NCBI GenBank assembly: GCA_024516035.1
Contig: CM044956.1
Location: 2,811,501-2,875,500, forward strand
DNA length: 64,000 nt
Source of the DNA: Bactericera cockerelli
Taxonomy: Eukaryota; Arthropoda; Insecta; Hemiptera; Triozidae
Direction: 5' to 3'
The translations under genes and the position numbers were made by a program. Below the pieces are notes generated by a model that was given only the letters and a program-made list of their open reading frames with translations, did not search any database and was not told where the DNA came from. Within the stretch, counting starts at the first letter, position 1. Every line of letters begins with the position of its first letter. Below, one piece after another: positions 52,115 to 63,124 of the stretch.

Positions 52115-52315
52115 CTCAGCCAACCTCGACGGCACGTTGAATGCACAGGTTCTCGTAAGATCACCGAAGTTAAGCAACGTCCAGCGAGAGGAAAGACATC
52201 GTGATGCTGGCATTCCGGCCCAACGCAGGCTGGGTGAGGTTATTGTGGGTAGCTCGTTTGTGAGTTTCCTGCGAATGGAGGGTGAAAGCGACATTAAATC
52301 CAAATTAAAAAAAAA
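52115..52315 (+). repeat. SINE C copy
   Basis: GGCACGTTGAATGCACAGGT, AAGATCACCGAAGTTAAGCA, GCTGGGTGAGGTTATTGTGG, then a poly(A) tail. The CGTCGTGATATGACC segment is deleted near the end. Confidence 0.85.
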
Positions 52316-52394
52316 ACCCCCACTCACTTACTCACTGACTCACTTGCCAATCACTGATGCAATACCAGTCTTAAACTTAACTTTTAATATACTT

Positions 52395-52668
52395 TTCTTG
52401 GTGTTATTACACCACATTTTTTGTGTGTAGCGCAGAATTATAGGACTTTTTCTTTATCCCACTTGAATATACTATTATCTTGTCCATAATGCCGCCACTG
52501 GTCGCTGCTCTCATTAAAACAGCTATACTCATTTTCCTTCACAAGATATACAAAAGTGGACTCCGAACATCTATGTACAGAGCAGAAAAAATCCTTCCCC
52601 ACTGGGTATCGAACCCAGGTCACCATACAAGGCCACGCTTTACACTAGGCCACAGTGACTATTGATAA
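52395..52668 (-). repeat. SINE E copy, near full length
   Basis: GGTGTTATTACACCACATTT, GCGCAGAATTATAGGACTTT, TGCCGCCACTGGTCGCTGCT, GGTATCGAACCCAGGTCACC and GCCACAGTGACT. Confidence 0.85.
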
Positions 52669-53149
52669 CAATAATGTTAACTTGATAACAATAATGTGCA
52701 ATGGTAGTAAAACTACCAATAATAACAATAATAATTACCAGTAACCATATAATTACAGTGTAGTTACAATATCTAATAAAAGTGCACTTACAATTAAGGA
52801 CACAATACTTCCTCGGGATTGGTTCACATTGTAACTATACACGTGTCAATTTTGAGATTTTATACTATCGCACTAACTTGTAACTCCAAAACTGCTTAAC
52901 CGATTTTCTTCAAATTTGTTTTATATTGTAGAATAGCGTTTTGACTACATTATACATAGATCCTACAAAAAATTCTGAATCGGTAAGCTGTAAAACTTTT
53001 TTTTTTGTATTTTTGTCCAAAATTTTGAATTTTCTCAAATTTCAGAGCAAATCATAAAAATCGGGTGTACCGTTCACGCGATATAAGAGAATAAGTAAAA
53101 TGTTAGAGGTCAGGCGCATGGTCTCTATCACCAAAACCCACTCGTGCGA
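52669..53149. other. no recognised gene
   Basis: A+T-rich; probably the outer part of a repeat L element, but I could not show it. Confidence 0.3.
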
Positions 53150-53430
53150 AGTTTATGAATTTAAAATGGGATCATCTACAATGCGTCTCCTATATGTGTA
53201 CAAAATTCGTTCATATTATCCGTTAAGTGATTTCTGAGATTTCCGCATTACAAGGAATGTATTTAACAGACAGAGAGACATACAGAAAACCAAAGTTTTT
53301 TTGGCATAGAAATCAGGTATACTTTACTTATTGATAACATCACAGATTACACCAAAGTTGCTCAGAAGGTTATGAAACGTCCAGAAATAAAATACTTCCG
53401 ATTTCCTATATTAGAAATTTCCCGGAAGTA
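53150..53430 (+). repeat. repeat L copy
   Basis: GGGATCATCTACAATGCGTC, GATTTCTGAGATTTCCGCAT, TACAAGGAATGTATTTAACA and AAAGTTGCTCAGAAGGTTAT match 27165-27330 in order. Confidence 0.55.
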
Positions 53431-53696
53431 ATAACACTAGATTGATGGAGAGAATCTATTCGTTCCAATCAACCTTCGACCAAGAATTTTATTCAGCTCG
53501 TAAAACATGAATGACTCTAGCTTCCAGTGAGTCAGTTAGCTCATCACTACATCCTCCTGCATTTTTATAGCCTGGTAGATTTATTAGCAAGTGTTGTGTT
53601 GTGATTTTATCGTCATTGTAACTAATTGTTGTCACCACTAATTGTTGCTTCTATTGCACTTGGCGTAGTCAAGAATGGGTACCTTGCACATGAATT

Positions 53697-53920
53697 TTTT
53701 TGTCTGTCCCGCCGGTAGCTCAGTAATAAAGGCGGCAACTCTGAATCCAGAGATTCCAGAGGTCGCGGGTTCGAAACCCAGCCGGGACATGACAATTTAT
53801 CTTCCCAATTGGGATTTTTACGACATAATAATGCGTCTTGGGCTTACTGCTGGAATAATGGGGCTTTATAGTCCTAATCGGGCAGTATAAACTATAAATA
53901 AGGCAATATATTATTATTAT
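53697..53920 (+). repeat. SINE F copy, full length
   Basis: GTCCCGCCGGTAGCTCAGTA (A box), GCGGGTTCGAAACCCAGCCG (B box), GGGAC closing the acceptor-like stem, ACATAATAATGCGTCTTGGG, CCTAATCGGGCAGTATAAAC and an ATT tail. Confidence 0.9.
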
Positions 53921-54024
53921 TTAATGACCATTTCTGCCATTGAAGCTATGAAAAACAAACACGGAAGACCTGCAATTTTTTGAAAGTTGCTGAATTGGAA
54001 AAGAGCAGAACCACAGGTTGGCTG

Positions 54025-54070
54025 GAAGAGATTGCCACAGGCAATAACCGCGCCTTTTAGGTACGACATT
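54025..54070 (+). repeat. LINE 3' tail (family H) fragment
   Basis: AAGAGATTGCCACAGGCAAT then AACCGCGCCTTTTAGGTACG; stem-loop ATTGCC-ACA-GGCAAT. Confidence 0.6.
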
Positions 54071-54111
54071 AGCTTTAGAAACAAGAACATTCTTTGTTTC
54101 ATCTATATATT

Positions 54112-54296
54112 TTTACTTTCCCTATCCTATAATAAGGAAAGTATTGTATTCGTCGAAAATTTGACCTACCCAGTTTTTCACATTTCTGGACGAATCATAG
54201 CCTCAGGATACTAAAAAGTCGTTTTCAGCCATTGGTCCGTGCGTCCGTCTGTCTAACTGTCTGAACAGGATATCTCGAGAACGGTAAGAGGTTCAA
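54112..54296 (+). repeat. repeat K copy
   Basis: ACTTTCCCTATCCTATAATA, AGGAAAGTATTGTATTCGTC, CACATTTCTGGACGAATCAT and GGATATCTCGAGAACGGTAA. Confidence 0.6.
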
Positions 54297-54297
54297 A

Positions 54298-54325
54298 CCT
54301 AACCTAACCCAACCTAAACTAAACA
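54298..54325. repeat. short CCTAA telomere-like tract
   Basis: CCTAACCTAACCCAACCTAA followed by ACTAAAC: about five degenerate CCTAA units, the complement of the insect TTAGG telomere repeat, right at the edge of repeat K. Confidence 0.5.
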
Positions 54326-54461
54326 CTTTTTTGTTCACCATTCCATTTTCTCACCACGTTGGACGTTGCTTAGATTCAATGAACAATGTGCAGCTGCTAT
54401 CTCCGCTGACTTGAAAATTCTGTAGGTATATTGTGCTGAACAAATGCATTATTGGTTGTTT

Positions 54462-54695
54462 TTTGGGGGTTTTACGTCGCTTTCAATTTCATGGTCATAT
54501 CAAGACGGGGGTTTTACCCTCCATTTGCAGGAAACTCAAATTAACCTCACTCAATCTGAACGGGGCTGGGAAAAGCCAGCATCCCGAAGGTTTGAATTTG
54601 AGCTGTCACCCATCCAAGTCTTAACCTCGCTGAACGTTGTTTAACTTCAGTGACAGTGAGAACTCGTGTATTGAACGTGCCTTCCACGCTTGACT
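54462..54695 (-). repeat. SINE C copy with box C
   Basis: GGTTTTACGTCGCTTTCAAT, CACTCAATCTGAACGGGGCT, GTCACCCATCCAAGTCTTAA, CGCTGAACGTTGTTTAACTT and TTGAACGTGCCTTCCACGCT. Confidence 0.85.
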
Positions 54696-55240
54696 TTACA
54701 TTTACTCATAAACATACTAGTATGTCTTCACTTCTTCAGCTCTGCTACCATACTCTCAACTACAGATGACTCACTGTTTGCAATGTTGATATTCATTTCA
54801 ATGCTGTCAGCTAAAGGTGGATAATTGGCTAATAGGATAATGTTATTAATTTCCATTTTGACACCTAGGATAAATATGATAAGTGTGTTGATGAGAAACT
54901 TCAATAACTTTATGTGGTGGTTTTATGGCGTTAGTGGTTGTATTAACGCCTTGTGGTGGTTATACGACGTTAGTGGTTCTATTGACGCCTTCATTTTATG
55001 GACTTTGGATTCCATCAGTGTTGTTGGGGTGTCAGCGTTGGACCAAAGGTTTCCGTGGCTCACCCACTTAATTGGCAAAGATAAAATGCATAAAATTTAT
55101 CGATTATGAAAATATTGAAATTACTTCATCGATAAATAAGCGATAGATTAATGGTTTGTGACGAATTGATTATCTCCTTAGGTGCGATATTGTTTTTTAA
55201 TGCAGTCTTGTAGAAGTGTAGTCAGGAAGATTGTATTTAT
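54696..55240. other. no gene; imperfect 40-bp direct repeat at 54912-54994
   Basis: GTGGTGGTTTTATGGCGTTA and GTGGTGGTTATACGACGTTA each start one unit; both continue GTGGTTnTATTnACGCCTT. A 94-codon frame over it has no other support. Confidence 0.4.
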
Positions 55241-55394
55241 ACAGGGTGTCCAAGACTTATTTTTAGAAAATTTCAGAATCAACCCCAGGAGACATTCTAA
55301 TACGAAAATAATTTGAAGTAATTTTTCGGAAAATTAAAAATAATCTTGAACGTGTTGAAAAGAAGTGAAAATGTTTCTTATGCCATTGTGTATG
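55241..55394 (+). repeat. half copy of the 40853-type MITE
   Basis: TACAGGGTGTCCAAGACTTA, TTTCAGAATCAACCCCAGGA and GTTGAAAAGAAGTGAAAATG follow the left half of 40853-41223; it stops at the next SINE. Confidence 0.65.
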
Positions 55395-55395
55395 A

Positions 55396-55508
55396 TTAGA
55401 TTTTGAAACCACATAATAATAATACTCTGAGGGTTTGGTTGTAGAAAATGCTATAAGCATTAACTTCGCCTGGTGATTACCTTCCACTAAAGAGTGTTAT
55501 TATTATAA
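55396..55508 (+). repeat. SINE B copy, 5'-truncated
   Basis: GAAACCACATAATAATAATA, CATTAACTTCGCCTGGTGAT, TACCTTCCACTAAAGAGTGT and an ATT tail. Confidence 0.8.
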
Positions 55509-56379
55509 TGAGCATTTAAGGCTGGATTATAAAGATTAAAATTAGGATTAGCCAAATTGTCCCTTAACTGTTGAAACTGTGATGTGAGGAAAATAAGAAG
55601 AAAATGAAAGGAAGAAGATGGAAAAATAGAAAAATTTGCGCTGTTTTTGAAAATAAATAAGCTACCTAAATTATATCTGTGTGAGCATTAAGTAATATTA
55701 GTGGGCTGAAAAAAAAAAAAAAAAAAAAAACAAAACAAAAAACAAACAAACAAAGATTGACAAGTCCAAACGTTCATTTTATTATCATTGTTTTTTTTTT
55801 TCTTATTATTTTGACTGCTTTTTTTTTAACAGTTCACGTTTAAAAAAGCAGTCAAATTTATTTCGTTAATATTTCAGAGTTTGAAATGTCTTGAACTTTT
55901 ATTTTTGCTTCGATTGAGAGAACTTAAATAAACTAAAGGCACCGTTCAAATCTTTCCAACTGACTGTCATTTGAAATTTCGGGTAAATATTTATTTAGCA
56001 ATTATCCCAAGAGGAATTTTTGCATAATTTGTCCGTTCTAAGCAGCATAAGAATCGGGGGTTTCATTATTCATGTGCTTGGAACTGTCTGTTCAAGTTCT
56101 GAAGTGGGTTGCATGAGTAGCGACTTATGATAGACGAAAGGCACTTAGGAATTTGGCATTGGCGATGATGATGTGATAAGTGAATTCTCATGTCACTTAA
56201 TTGACAGACAGGTAAATAATTATTTACATATTGTATTTATTGTACATAATTATATGTATATGGATTTATTTACTATTTAAGCAAATGATCGAATATCTCA
56301 ATATTAAGTGTACCTATTGGTATCGCATGATTTTTGGATGCAAAGAAAAAAAAGTGACCCATTGCAATACTTATGATAG
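55509..56379. other. no gene; hairpin at 55810-55856
   Basis: Poly(A) at 55708-55730. TTTGACTGCTTTTTT (55810-55824) and its inverse (55842-55856) could form a stem-loop. Rest unassigned. Confidence 0.4.
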
Positions 56380-56645
56380 TAGTCACCGTTGCCGAGTGAG
56401 TTAGCGCGCTAGGTATTGCACGCTTGGTGACCTAGGTTCGATCCCCGGGGGGGCAGGAATTTTTCTGCTCTGTACTTGAATGTTCGGGGTCCACTCATAC
56501 CTCGTGAGGAAAAATGAGTAGTTACTTGTATGAGTAGCGACCAGTGGCGGCATTACAAGAGTAAAAAGAAATTAATGTAATAGAATAATTCAAAATATGA
56601 AGGAGGCTCTTAGTAATGCTGCGCTACCCACAAACATTGTGAAGG
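56380..56645 (+). repeat. SINE E copy
   Basis: AGTCACCGTTGCCGAGTGAG, TAGGTTCGATCCCCGGGGGG, ACCTCGTGAGGAAAAATGAG, AGCGACCAGTGGCGGCATTA and GCGCTACCCACAAACATTGT. Confidence 0.85.
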
Positions 56646-57229
56646 GGCCTTGTGCTTCACCGCAAATAAAAATCATAGGTACATACTTTCGATAGCTATA
56701 CCTTATTGCTGATGTGCGGACTGGTGTTTCGCTATCAGTAGATTTCAGTAGTCACAGGACCTAGGACTTGCACCGAAGTAATGTATGTCGGTTCCGCGGC
56801 TCAAACTCCAAATACCTGAAAAATATTGGGGGGTTTTTCATAGGGTAGAAAATCCTTTCACAGGCTCTCATTCAAACCGAGTCTGTGTTTGGAACAGCAA
56901 TTTTTTCCCTCCGCAAGAAAAAACACAAAGGCATTCATGGATTGCAAGGAATATTTTACAATCACATATATTCTCATGTTACAAATAAGAATAGTCAAAA
57001 ACCTTTTTTCTTCAACCTTAATTTTCTATAGCTCCAGCTTTGAAAACTTTGTGGACGTTTTCAAGATTGTCTAGCTGTAAACAGGGAGAAGACATAGATC
57101 TCGCTAGACTGTAAAGTAAACAGAGAAAGGACAACCCAACAATAACAAGCCAGGCTAGCTTGCAGTTTTCCAAGGGTTTAATGGCTTAAAAAAAAGCCCA
57201 AGTTCTTACGATGTTTGGTCGCTCGTCGC
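56646..57229. other. no recognised feature
   Basis: Short frames only (56785-57074). Confidence 0.35.
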
Positions 57230-57445
57230 AATATAATAATAATAATAATATCTAGTTATTTATACTGTCCGATTAGGACTATTAAGCTCCATTATTCAAT
57301 CAGTAAGCTAAAGACTCATTATTATGTGATGAAATCCCAAATGGGAGGATAACTTGTCATGTCCCGGCTGGGTTTCGAACCCGTGACCTCTGGAATATCT
57401 GGATTCACAGAGTGCCGCCTTTACCACTGAGATACCGGGACAGAC
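57230..57445 (-). repeat. SINE F copy, full length
   Basis: ATT-type tail at left, ACTGTCCGATTAGGACTATT, TTATTATGTGATGAAATCCC, GTCCCGGCTGGGTTTCGAAC and CCACTGAGATACCGGGAC. Confidence 0.88.
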
Positions 57446-57479
57446 AAATATGTGGTTCAGAACGAGCTAACTTTTCCAT

Positions 57480-57750
57480 TTGAGTTGACTGGAACCCGTC
57501 ACTCATTTTCCTCACGAGGTCTGATGTCGAGTAGTGTATAGAGGACTCCAGATGTCCAAAGTACACAGTAGAAAAATATCTACCCTCGGGGTATCGAATC
57601 CAGGTCACCGTGCGTGCAAGCCTACTGCGCTACTTACCTTGCCATGGTGCGGCTACTATCTGCGACTTTTCTACACAGCCGAGCCTCGAACCCAGGTCAC
57701 CGTGCTTGCTAGCCTCGCGCTCCACTGCACTCAGCCACGGGAACTAGTGA
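57480..57750 (-). repeat. two consecutive SINE E heads
   Basis: First: TTCCTCACGAGGTCTGATGT, GGTATCGAATCCAGGTCACC, TTGCCATGGTGCGG (to 57650). Second head only: CCTCGAACCCAGGTCACCGT, CTCAGCCACGGGAACTA (57665-57750). Confidence 0.7.
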
Positions 57751-58159
57751 ATTCTGAACTGTATTTTTACTTCAAGCTGTAGTTTTTCAACAATGATTCC
57801 TAATAATTTATCCAAAATGAAAGGTAAAATTAAAAAAAAAATGAAGTACGAGGATCTATGAGAACAATGGATGTAAATTCAGAATGATTTATATTTGCAC
57901 AGGTGATCAAAAACAATGCCGGCCTAATTACTCATTAGTACATTTCATTGTCGAGTCATGGTTTGAATTTAATTTAAATATCTACGTTTTTCCTGATTGA
58001 AATACAGTTTTCATTGTTGTCTCTAAGCTGATAGGAAATAGAAATGACGTTACAAATTAATAGCTATCTATGTAATAATTGATGTTAATGTGTGCTCTTC
58101 TGGTTTAGTAATTGTTTCACATTTTGAGGAATATTAATTCATTAATATTATTTGTTCAG
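57751..58159. other. no recognised feature
   Basis: A+T-rich, nothing matched. Confidence 0.35.
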
Positions 58160-58350
58160 TTGCCCAGTCAGGAGTCAGGGGGGGGGGTTCGAACCCCCGT
58201 GCCGACAAAAATTTGTATTCTTATTTTAGTTACATTCCCGCCCATCATATGGGAGGTATACTACGGGATGGGTAAGCTACAACACAGACCACAAGCGTCT
58301 ACAGTAGCTCCTGTTTCATGACTACGAAATAAAAAGGGCTGTGAAACATT
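58160..58350 (+). repeat. SINE D copy
   Basis: GGTTCGAACCCCCGTGCCGA after a G run, CATATGGGAGGTATACTACG, CACAAGCGTCTACAGTAGCT and GGGCTGTGAAACATT. Confidence 0.8.
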
Positions 58351-58415
58351 AATTTTTTTTTTAAAGGAATACTCTACCGTGCGCTCGTGTTCACCTAAAT
58401 GGAAAGTATTGATAG

Positions 58416-58715
58416 TCACAGTGGCAGAGCGAGTTAGCGCGCTAGGCATTGCACACATGGTGACCTGGGTTCGATTCCCAGCGGGGGAGGATTTTTTCTG
58501 CTCTGTACTTGGATATTCGGGGTCCACTCATACCTCGTGAGGAAAAATGAGTAGCTGCTTTAATGTGAAGCAGCGACCAGTGGCAGAATCTTAGGCAAAA
58601 AAATAATACAAGATATTGTAAATTAAAGTGGTAAAGTCCTATGATTCTGTGCTACCCACTAAAATTGTGACATAATAACACAAAGAAAAAGCATTATTAT
58701 TATTATTATTATTGT
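58416..58715 (+). repeat. SINE E copy, full length
   Basis: AGTCACAGTGGCAGAGCGAG (A box), CTGGGTTCGATTCCCAGCGG (B box), CGTGAGGAAAAATGAGTAGC, GTGCTACCCACTAAAATTGT, ACATAATAACACAAAGAAAA and a long ATT tail. Confidence 0.92.
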
Positions 58716-58848
58716 GTCACTTCTCGTTCATCATATGGGAGGCATACTACGGGATGGGCAATCTTCAACACAGACCACAAGCGTTTACAGTAGCTCCTAT
58801 TTCATGGCTGCAAAATAAGAAAGGCTGTGAAACACTCTCTTTAAAATA
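58716..58848 (+). repeat. SINE D 3' part
   Basis: CATCATATGGGAGGCATACT, ACAGACCACAAGCGTTTACA and AAGGCTGTGAAACAC. Confidence 0.75.
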
Positions 58849-58857
58849 AAATAAAAT

Positions 58858-59098
58858 CCAGAGTATACAATTATTCATAGTAGATTTTTTGTTATTCTTG
58901 AATAGTTGTGATATCACGAAAGTGATTAACACAAATATGATAACAAATAACTGAAAATTCCTTTGAGTTCGTATGTTCAAAGAGAAAAACTCATCTTTTT
59001 AAAAAAAATCCAGAGCATACAATCATATTTTATAGTAGATTTTTGTTGTTCTTGAGTAGTTGTGTGATATCACGAAAGTGGTTAACACAAATATGATA
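58858..59098 (+). repeat. tandem duplication of a SINE A 3' end
   Basis: AATCCAGAGTATACAATTAT ... GATATCACGAAAGTGATTAA at 58855-58945 repeats as AATCCAGAGCATACAATCAT ... GATATCACGAAAGTGGTTAA at 59008-59098. Rest of 59099-59520 unassigned. Confidence 0.65.
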
Positions 59099-59520
59099 AA
59101 AAAAAAAAAAAATTCCTTTGTGTTAAAAAAATAAATAAATAAATTGTGTTCGTATGTTCAAAGATATCAAATAATGTGCAATAAATATGCAGCGACAAAC
59201 TCCTGAGAAAAACAAAAGATTTATATGCTGGAAAAACTCACGGACAAAAAACATGACTCCATGACCTAATTTTCACTCGAGTGCGTTAATTTCAAATTAC
59301 AATATGTAAATAAAGTTAGTTTGAAATGCATTGTTGACTGATCCAAACTTTCTGAATTGATGCATTCCATGTACACACATATTCTTTGTACTTAGTTCCG
59401 TTAATGAACAGATCCCAAGCGTTATTTTGAATTTTGATGTGGCTTCATGGCAGATGCATGCATTAGAAAAGATTCTCTGAACTAAACAGACTATTACGGT
59501 ACTGCTTTATTAGTGAACTG

Positions 59521-59665
59521 ATCAGTAGCTTAATCGATAAGGCGGCGGACATGTAACCTGGAGGTCGGAGGTTCAAGTCCCGGATTCAGTGTAGATTTCG
59601 TAAAGCAAGTTTGAGTAGTTGTGATATCACGAAAGTGATTAGGTAACACAAATTTAATTTTTTTC
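59521..59665 (+). repeat. SINE A copy, full length
   Basis: ATCAGTAGCTTAATCGATAA, GGCGGCGGACATGTAACCTG, GGTTCAAGTCCCGGATTCAG and TGATATCACGAAAGTGATTA. Confidence 0.85.
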
Positions 59666-59698
59666 TTCTTTATTAGTGAAACATTAACTGTAGGGGGT

Positions 59699-59912
59699 TT
59701 TTTTTTTAATTTGGATTTAAAGTCGCTTTCAACTGAATCGTCATATCACGACGGGGGTGTTACCCTCAAAGCGAGGTGAAGACTTCGTGATGCTGGCATT
59801 CCGGCCCAACCGAGCCTGGGTGAGGATAATGTGGGCAGCCGGATTGTGAGTTTCCTGCGAATCGAGGGTAACACCCCCGTCGTGATATGACCATGCCGTT
59901 GAAAGGGATAAA
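59699..59912. repeat. head-to-tail inverted SINE C chimera
   Basis: 59699-59770 is a minus-strand 3' end (AAAGTCGCTTTCAACTGAAT, TCATATCACGACGGGGGTGT); 59771-59912 is a plus-strand copy (AAAGCGAGGTGAAGACTTCG to CCCGTCGTGATATGACCATG). The two ends fold back on each other. Confidence 0.75.
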
Positions 59913-60100
59913 AAATTACTTCCGATTTTATTTTATTTACAAATTTTTGGAAATAAAATCACTAGCTCTCCAGGTGAAAGGGAGCTATAAAAGTTAATTT
60001 TCTTTCTGTCCACCCCGTATGTTGTTTTATAAATAACTCGAAGGTCCACTCCAGGGAAATTTCTTCTGAATTGAAGTATTGTTCCTAGTGTCCCTGCTTA

Positions 60101-61053
60101 TACAGGGTGACTGAAAAATCCCGGAACGGAATTTCATCTTCTTAACGGGTAAAGATAAAGACTTCAAGTTTGTATGAAGGTTCAACGCAAGTTTCCCCGT
60201 TTTTTGGCAGAATCGAAATATCTACTGGGTGTCCCACAAGTAGTGGAAATATGCATCAACATTCGATTTTTAAATAAAACCACATAAATAGATTTTTAAT
60301 GTTGCTAACTTCCAACGATGTAAAAAACACAATTCGAAAATAAAAAAATAAAATAGAACCACATTTTTTATTCAGTATCCAAAATCTACGTTGAATTTTA
60401 AACACAATTGACTATTCACTCCATACTTTGGTAGGGATCTTCGATCAACCCCGCGGAATCATGGACTTTCTTTTCAGAATAAAGGTTTAAAACCCAGTGT
60501 GTGATACATCAAATCAGTGTACTTTTTCATGCTTAATCACTTGGTAGAATTGGTTTTTCCATAATGTACAGTTGTACACGTCCGGTCCTATAGCGAGTGC
60601 TCAGGCAAGATTCTTGGAGGACAACAGTATGATCACGAGCTGTATGAACACAAGTGTAAAATATGGAAAACCAATAAAACCACGTAATGTAGCATGAAAA
60701 ATTACACTAATATGATGTAACACACTCTGAGTTTCAACACATTTATCTAAAAAAAAATTCCATTATTCTGTGTTATTGATCGCAAATCCGTTTAATCAAA
60801 GTATCGAGTTAGGGGTCAATTGTGTTTAATTTTCACGTGGAATTCGAATATCAAATATAAAAGAGGTAGTTCTATTTAAAAATCGAAAGCTGGTGCTTGT
60901 TTCACTATTTATGAGACACCCTATAGAAATTTCAATTCCTCCAAAAAATGAACAAACTTGCATTTGAACTCCGTTCAAAAATCTAAGTCCATAGGTATCT
61001 TAAGCTGTAAAATAAAATAAAAATCCGTTCCGGGACTTTTTGTACACTCTGTA
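60101..61053. mobile_element. 953-bp TIR element, TACAGGGTGACTGAAAAATC ends
   Basis: Left end TACAGGGTGACTGAAAAATC then CCGGAACGGAATTT; right end AAATCCGTTCCGGGACTTTT then TGTACACTCTGTA. Inner GTGTCCCACA (about 60232) and GAGACACCCTATAG (about 60913) repeat the end motif, as in 25983-26548. No transposase. Confidence 0.7.
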
Positions 61054-61370
61054 TGATACGAGCAGTGGTGACACTGGGGTACTTTTATCAAGTCATCATT
61101 ATCAAAGTTCCGCCTTCGACCTGACTTTTCTCTGAATTATCTTACTTTCTCATCCAGGGCCTATGTCATTTATCTTCGCTAGAAATCTTCTTACCTTTTT
61201 ACTTTCTCTCAGCTTCAAGGTATAGAAAGTATTGCAATGGGTCTCTGGTTTCGAAACCGTGCTCATAATTATTCTTAAGGCGAATTAGGGCCAAAGTATG
61301 AAACAGGAATTAAGATAAGGCTTTTGAATTAAGGCTTTTGAATAAATTTTTTTTTTTTAGTTGATATAAG

Positions 61371-61987
61371 AAGTTTTCTAGTGTAAATTTATAACTATTT
61401 TATAGATAAACCTCTCCTCTTTAAGAATAACGAGTTAATTTTTTAGAATTTATTAAATTGATAACGTTATCAATAAAAGAATCTCAGTTCTAGTGAATTA
61501 CCTACTTTTGATTCAGCAGAAGTGTTTCCAAATATAAATTTACAAACTAATGTATTAACTGCTTTGTACTTTTTATAACCATAATAAAGACAAAACAATC
61601 CTCTTTAACAATATAGACTTACTTTATCTTAATTTATTAAATTAAAAACATTATCAATAAATAAACTCAGTTCCTTTAATTTCATTGAATTTTCATATTG
61701 TTTATCTGTTGCCAAGGACATTTGTGTAACCAACAAAACAAGTTTGCTCTGTTGTTTATTTGTTGCTAAGGAACATTTTTTCAACTATCGCATCAGCTGT
61801 TCAATTTCTCTAAACAGTTTTGTTTTAATAATTTAATTATATTTTAATTAGTAATCTATGAATTAACAAACACTTCAAATTAATATTTTGACCTCAGGAG
61901 GAAATTTAATTACCTAACCTAATATTGTGTGTTTTTTTTTTTTTTGAAGCCGTGGACATTGTAACTATCTGTTCTCATTAATATTAC
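61371..61987 (+). promoter_or_regulatory. putative LINE 5' UTR with internal repeats
   Basis: TTTATTAAATT..ACnTTATCAATAAA..CTCAGTTC occurs at about 61448 and 61637 (period about 190 bp). GTTTATCTGTTGCCAAGGAC (61698) and GTTTATTTGTTGCTAAGGAA (61754) form a second pair. Promoter role is inference. Confidence 0.45.
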
Positions 61988-62890
61988 ATGATGCCAGATT
62001 CAAAAATCGATCTTCTTTTATCTACTCTCAATAACTTGGAGACGCAATTTAATGCACTCAAAAATGTTAATCCAAGTGCAATTCCATCTGTGGATACTGA
62101 CCCTATGTCTGTGTTTGAGAATCTTTTCCTGTCATTTAAAGCACTTGTCATGTGTGAGCTCTCATCGATCAAAGACAACATGAAACGACAAGATGATAAA
62201 CTCAATGATCTAGAGCAGTACTCAAGAAGGAACTGCATCTTGATACATGGCGTTAAAGAAGATGGCTATCTATCGGAATCTGACTGTGTCAAAGAAGTCA
62301 TTGGTATATTTCATCACAAAATGAAGATAGATATCCAGATTTCTCACATTGATCGTGCACACAGAATAGGACCCCACAAGAAAGATGGAAGACACAGGCC
62401 GATAATTGTAAAATTCGTGTCTTATTATCATCGCCGGCTCGCATTCACCAACAAGAAATTCTTGAAAGGCTCCGGCATTCATATCACTGAGTCACTCACC
62501 AAAGCTAACTTCCAGCTATTTTCTGAAGCGAAAGCCATATACTCAGTAGGAAATGTGTGGACATCAGATGGCAGAGTAATGATTAACGATGGTGACAAAA
62601 AATACGTTGTTACAAACATGGATCAACTGAGAGATATAAGCGTTAGCAAACTAACTCATCCATGCCCTCCCTCTTCTCCCTGTCTTCCGGCTCCTACCAA
62701 CCCTTTTGTTTCAACCTCCTCACCCAGCCCTAGTGTCACTATCATGCCTTCTCTCGTTGCTCCGGATGCTCTTTATACTACTACTCCTGCTAAGACTATC
62801 CTCTTTAGTAACATAGTCAAGAGTAGTAATATTCCTAAACCACGCCGCCCTTACACAAAGAAAAGAAGAAGCAGGAACTTCAGAAATTGA
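61988..62890 (+). CDS. LINE ORF1: RRM-type RNA-binding protein
   Basis: 300 aa, intact, start ATGATG at 61988. Residues about 40-75 look like a short coiled coil ending DDKLNDLEQYSRRNC; residues about 75-170 are an L1-ORF1-type RRM (ILIHGVKE, then DRAHRIGPHKK, RPIIVKF). The Pro/Ser-rich C-terminus ends in the basic RRPYTKKRRSRN. Such proteins coat the LINE RNA and act as nucleic-acid chaperones. The block LNDLEQYSRRN is common to ORF1 of CR1- and Daphne-like arthropod LINEs. ORF2 starts 234 bp downstream. Confidence 0.82.
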   Translation: MMPDSKIDLLLSTLNNLETQFNALKNVNPSAIPSVDTDPMSVFENLFLSFKALVMCELSSIKDNMKRQDDKLNDLEQYSRRNCILIHGVKEDGYLSESDCVKEVIGIFHHKMKIDIQISHIDRAHRIGPHKKDGRHRPIIVKFVSYYHRRLAFTNKKFLKGSGIHITESLTKANFQLFSEAKAIYSVGNVWTSDGRVMINDGDKKYVVTNMDQLRDISVSKLTHPCPPSSPCLPAPTNPFVSTSSPSPSVTIMPSLVAPDALYTTTPAKTILFSNIVKSSNIPKPRRPYTKKRRSRNFRN

Positions 62891-63072
62891 AAACTGAAGA
62901 TTGTTTTGTTTTGTTTTTTTTTTTTTTTGTTTTTTTTTTTTTTTTTTTTCATCATTCAATATTTGCTTGATATTCCTATTTTATACTAATTTCCTCTCTA
63001 TAGGTCTTAATATATCACTCCATTTCATTTTTATCCCCACCTCCCTCCCTTTCTTACCCACTTCTTTCTTCT

Positions 63073-63106
<34 letters not shown>

Positions 63107-63124
63107 CCTTTAAAGCACAACTTT

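Noticed and set aside
53697..53780. tRNA gene
   Set aside because: A and B boxes and an acceptor-like stem are present, but the anticodon arm is malformed and the same head with body and ATT tail recurs as SINE F.
54825..55109. 94-codon ORF with repeated FYGVSG/LYDVSG
   Set aside because: The repeat is a 40-bp DNA duplication; no splice, signal peptide or promoter evidence.
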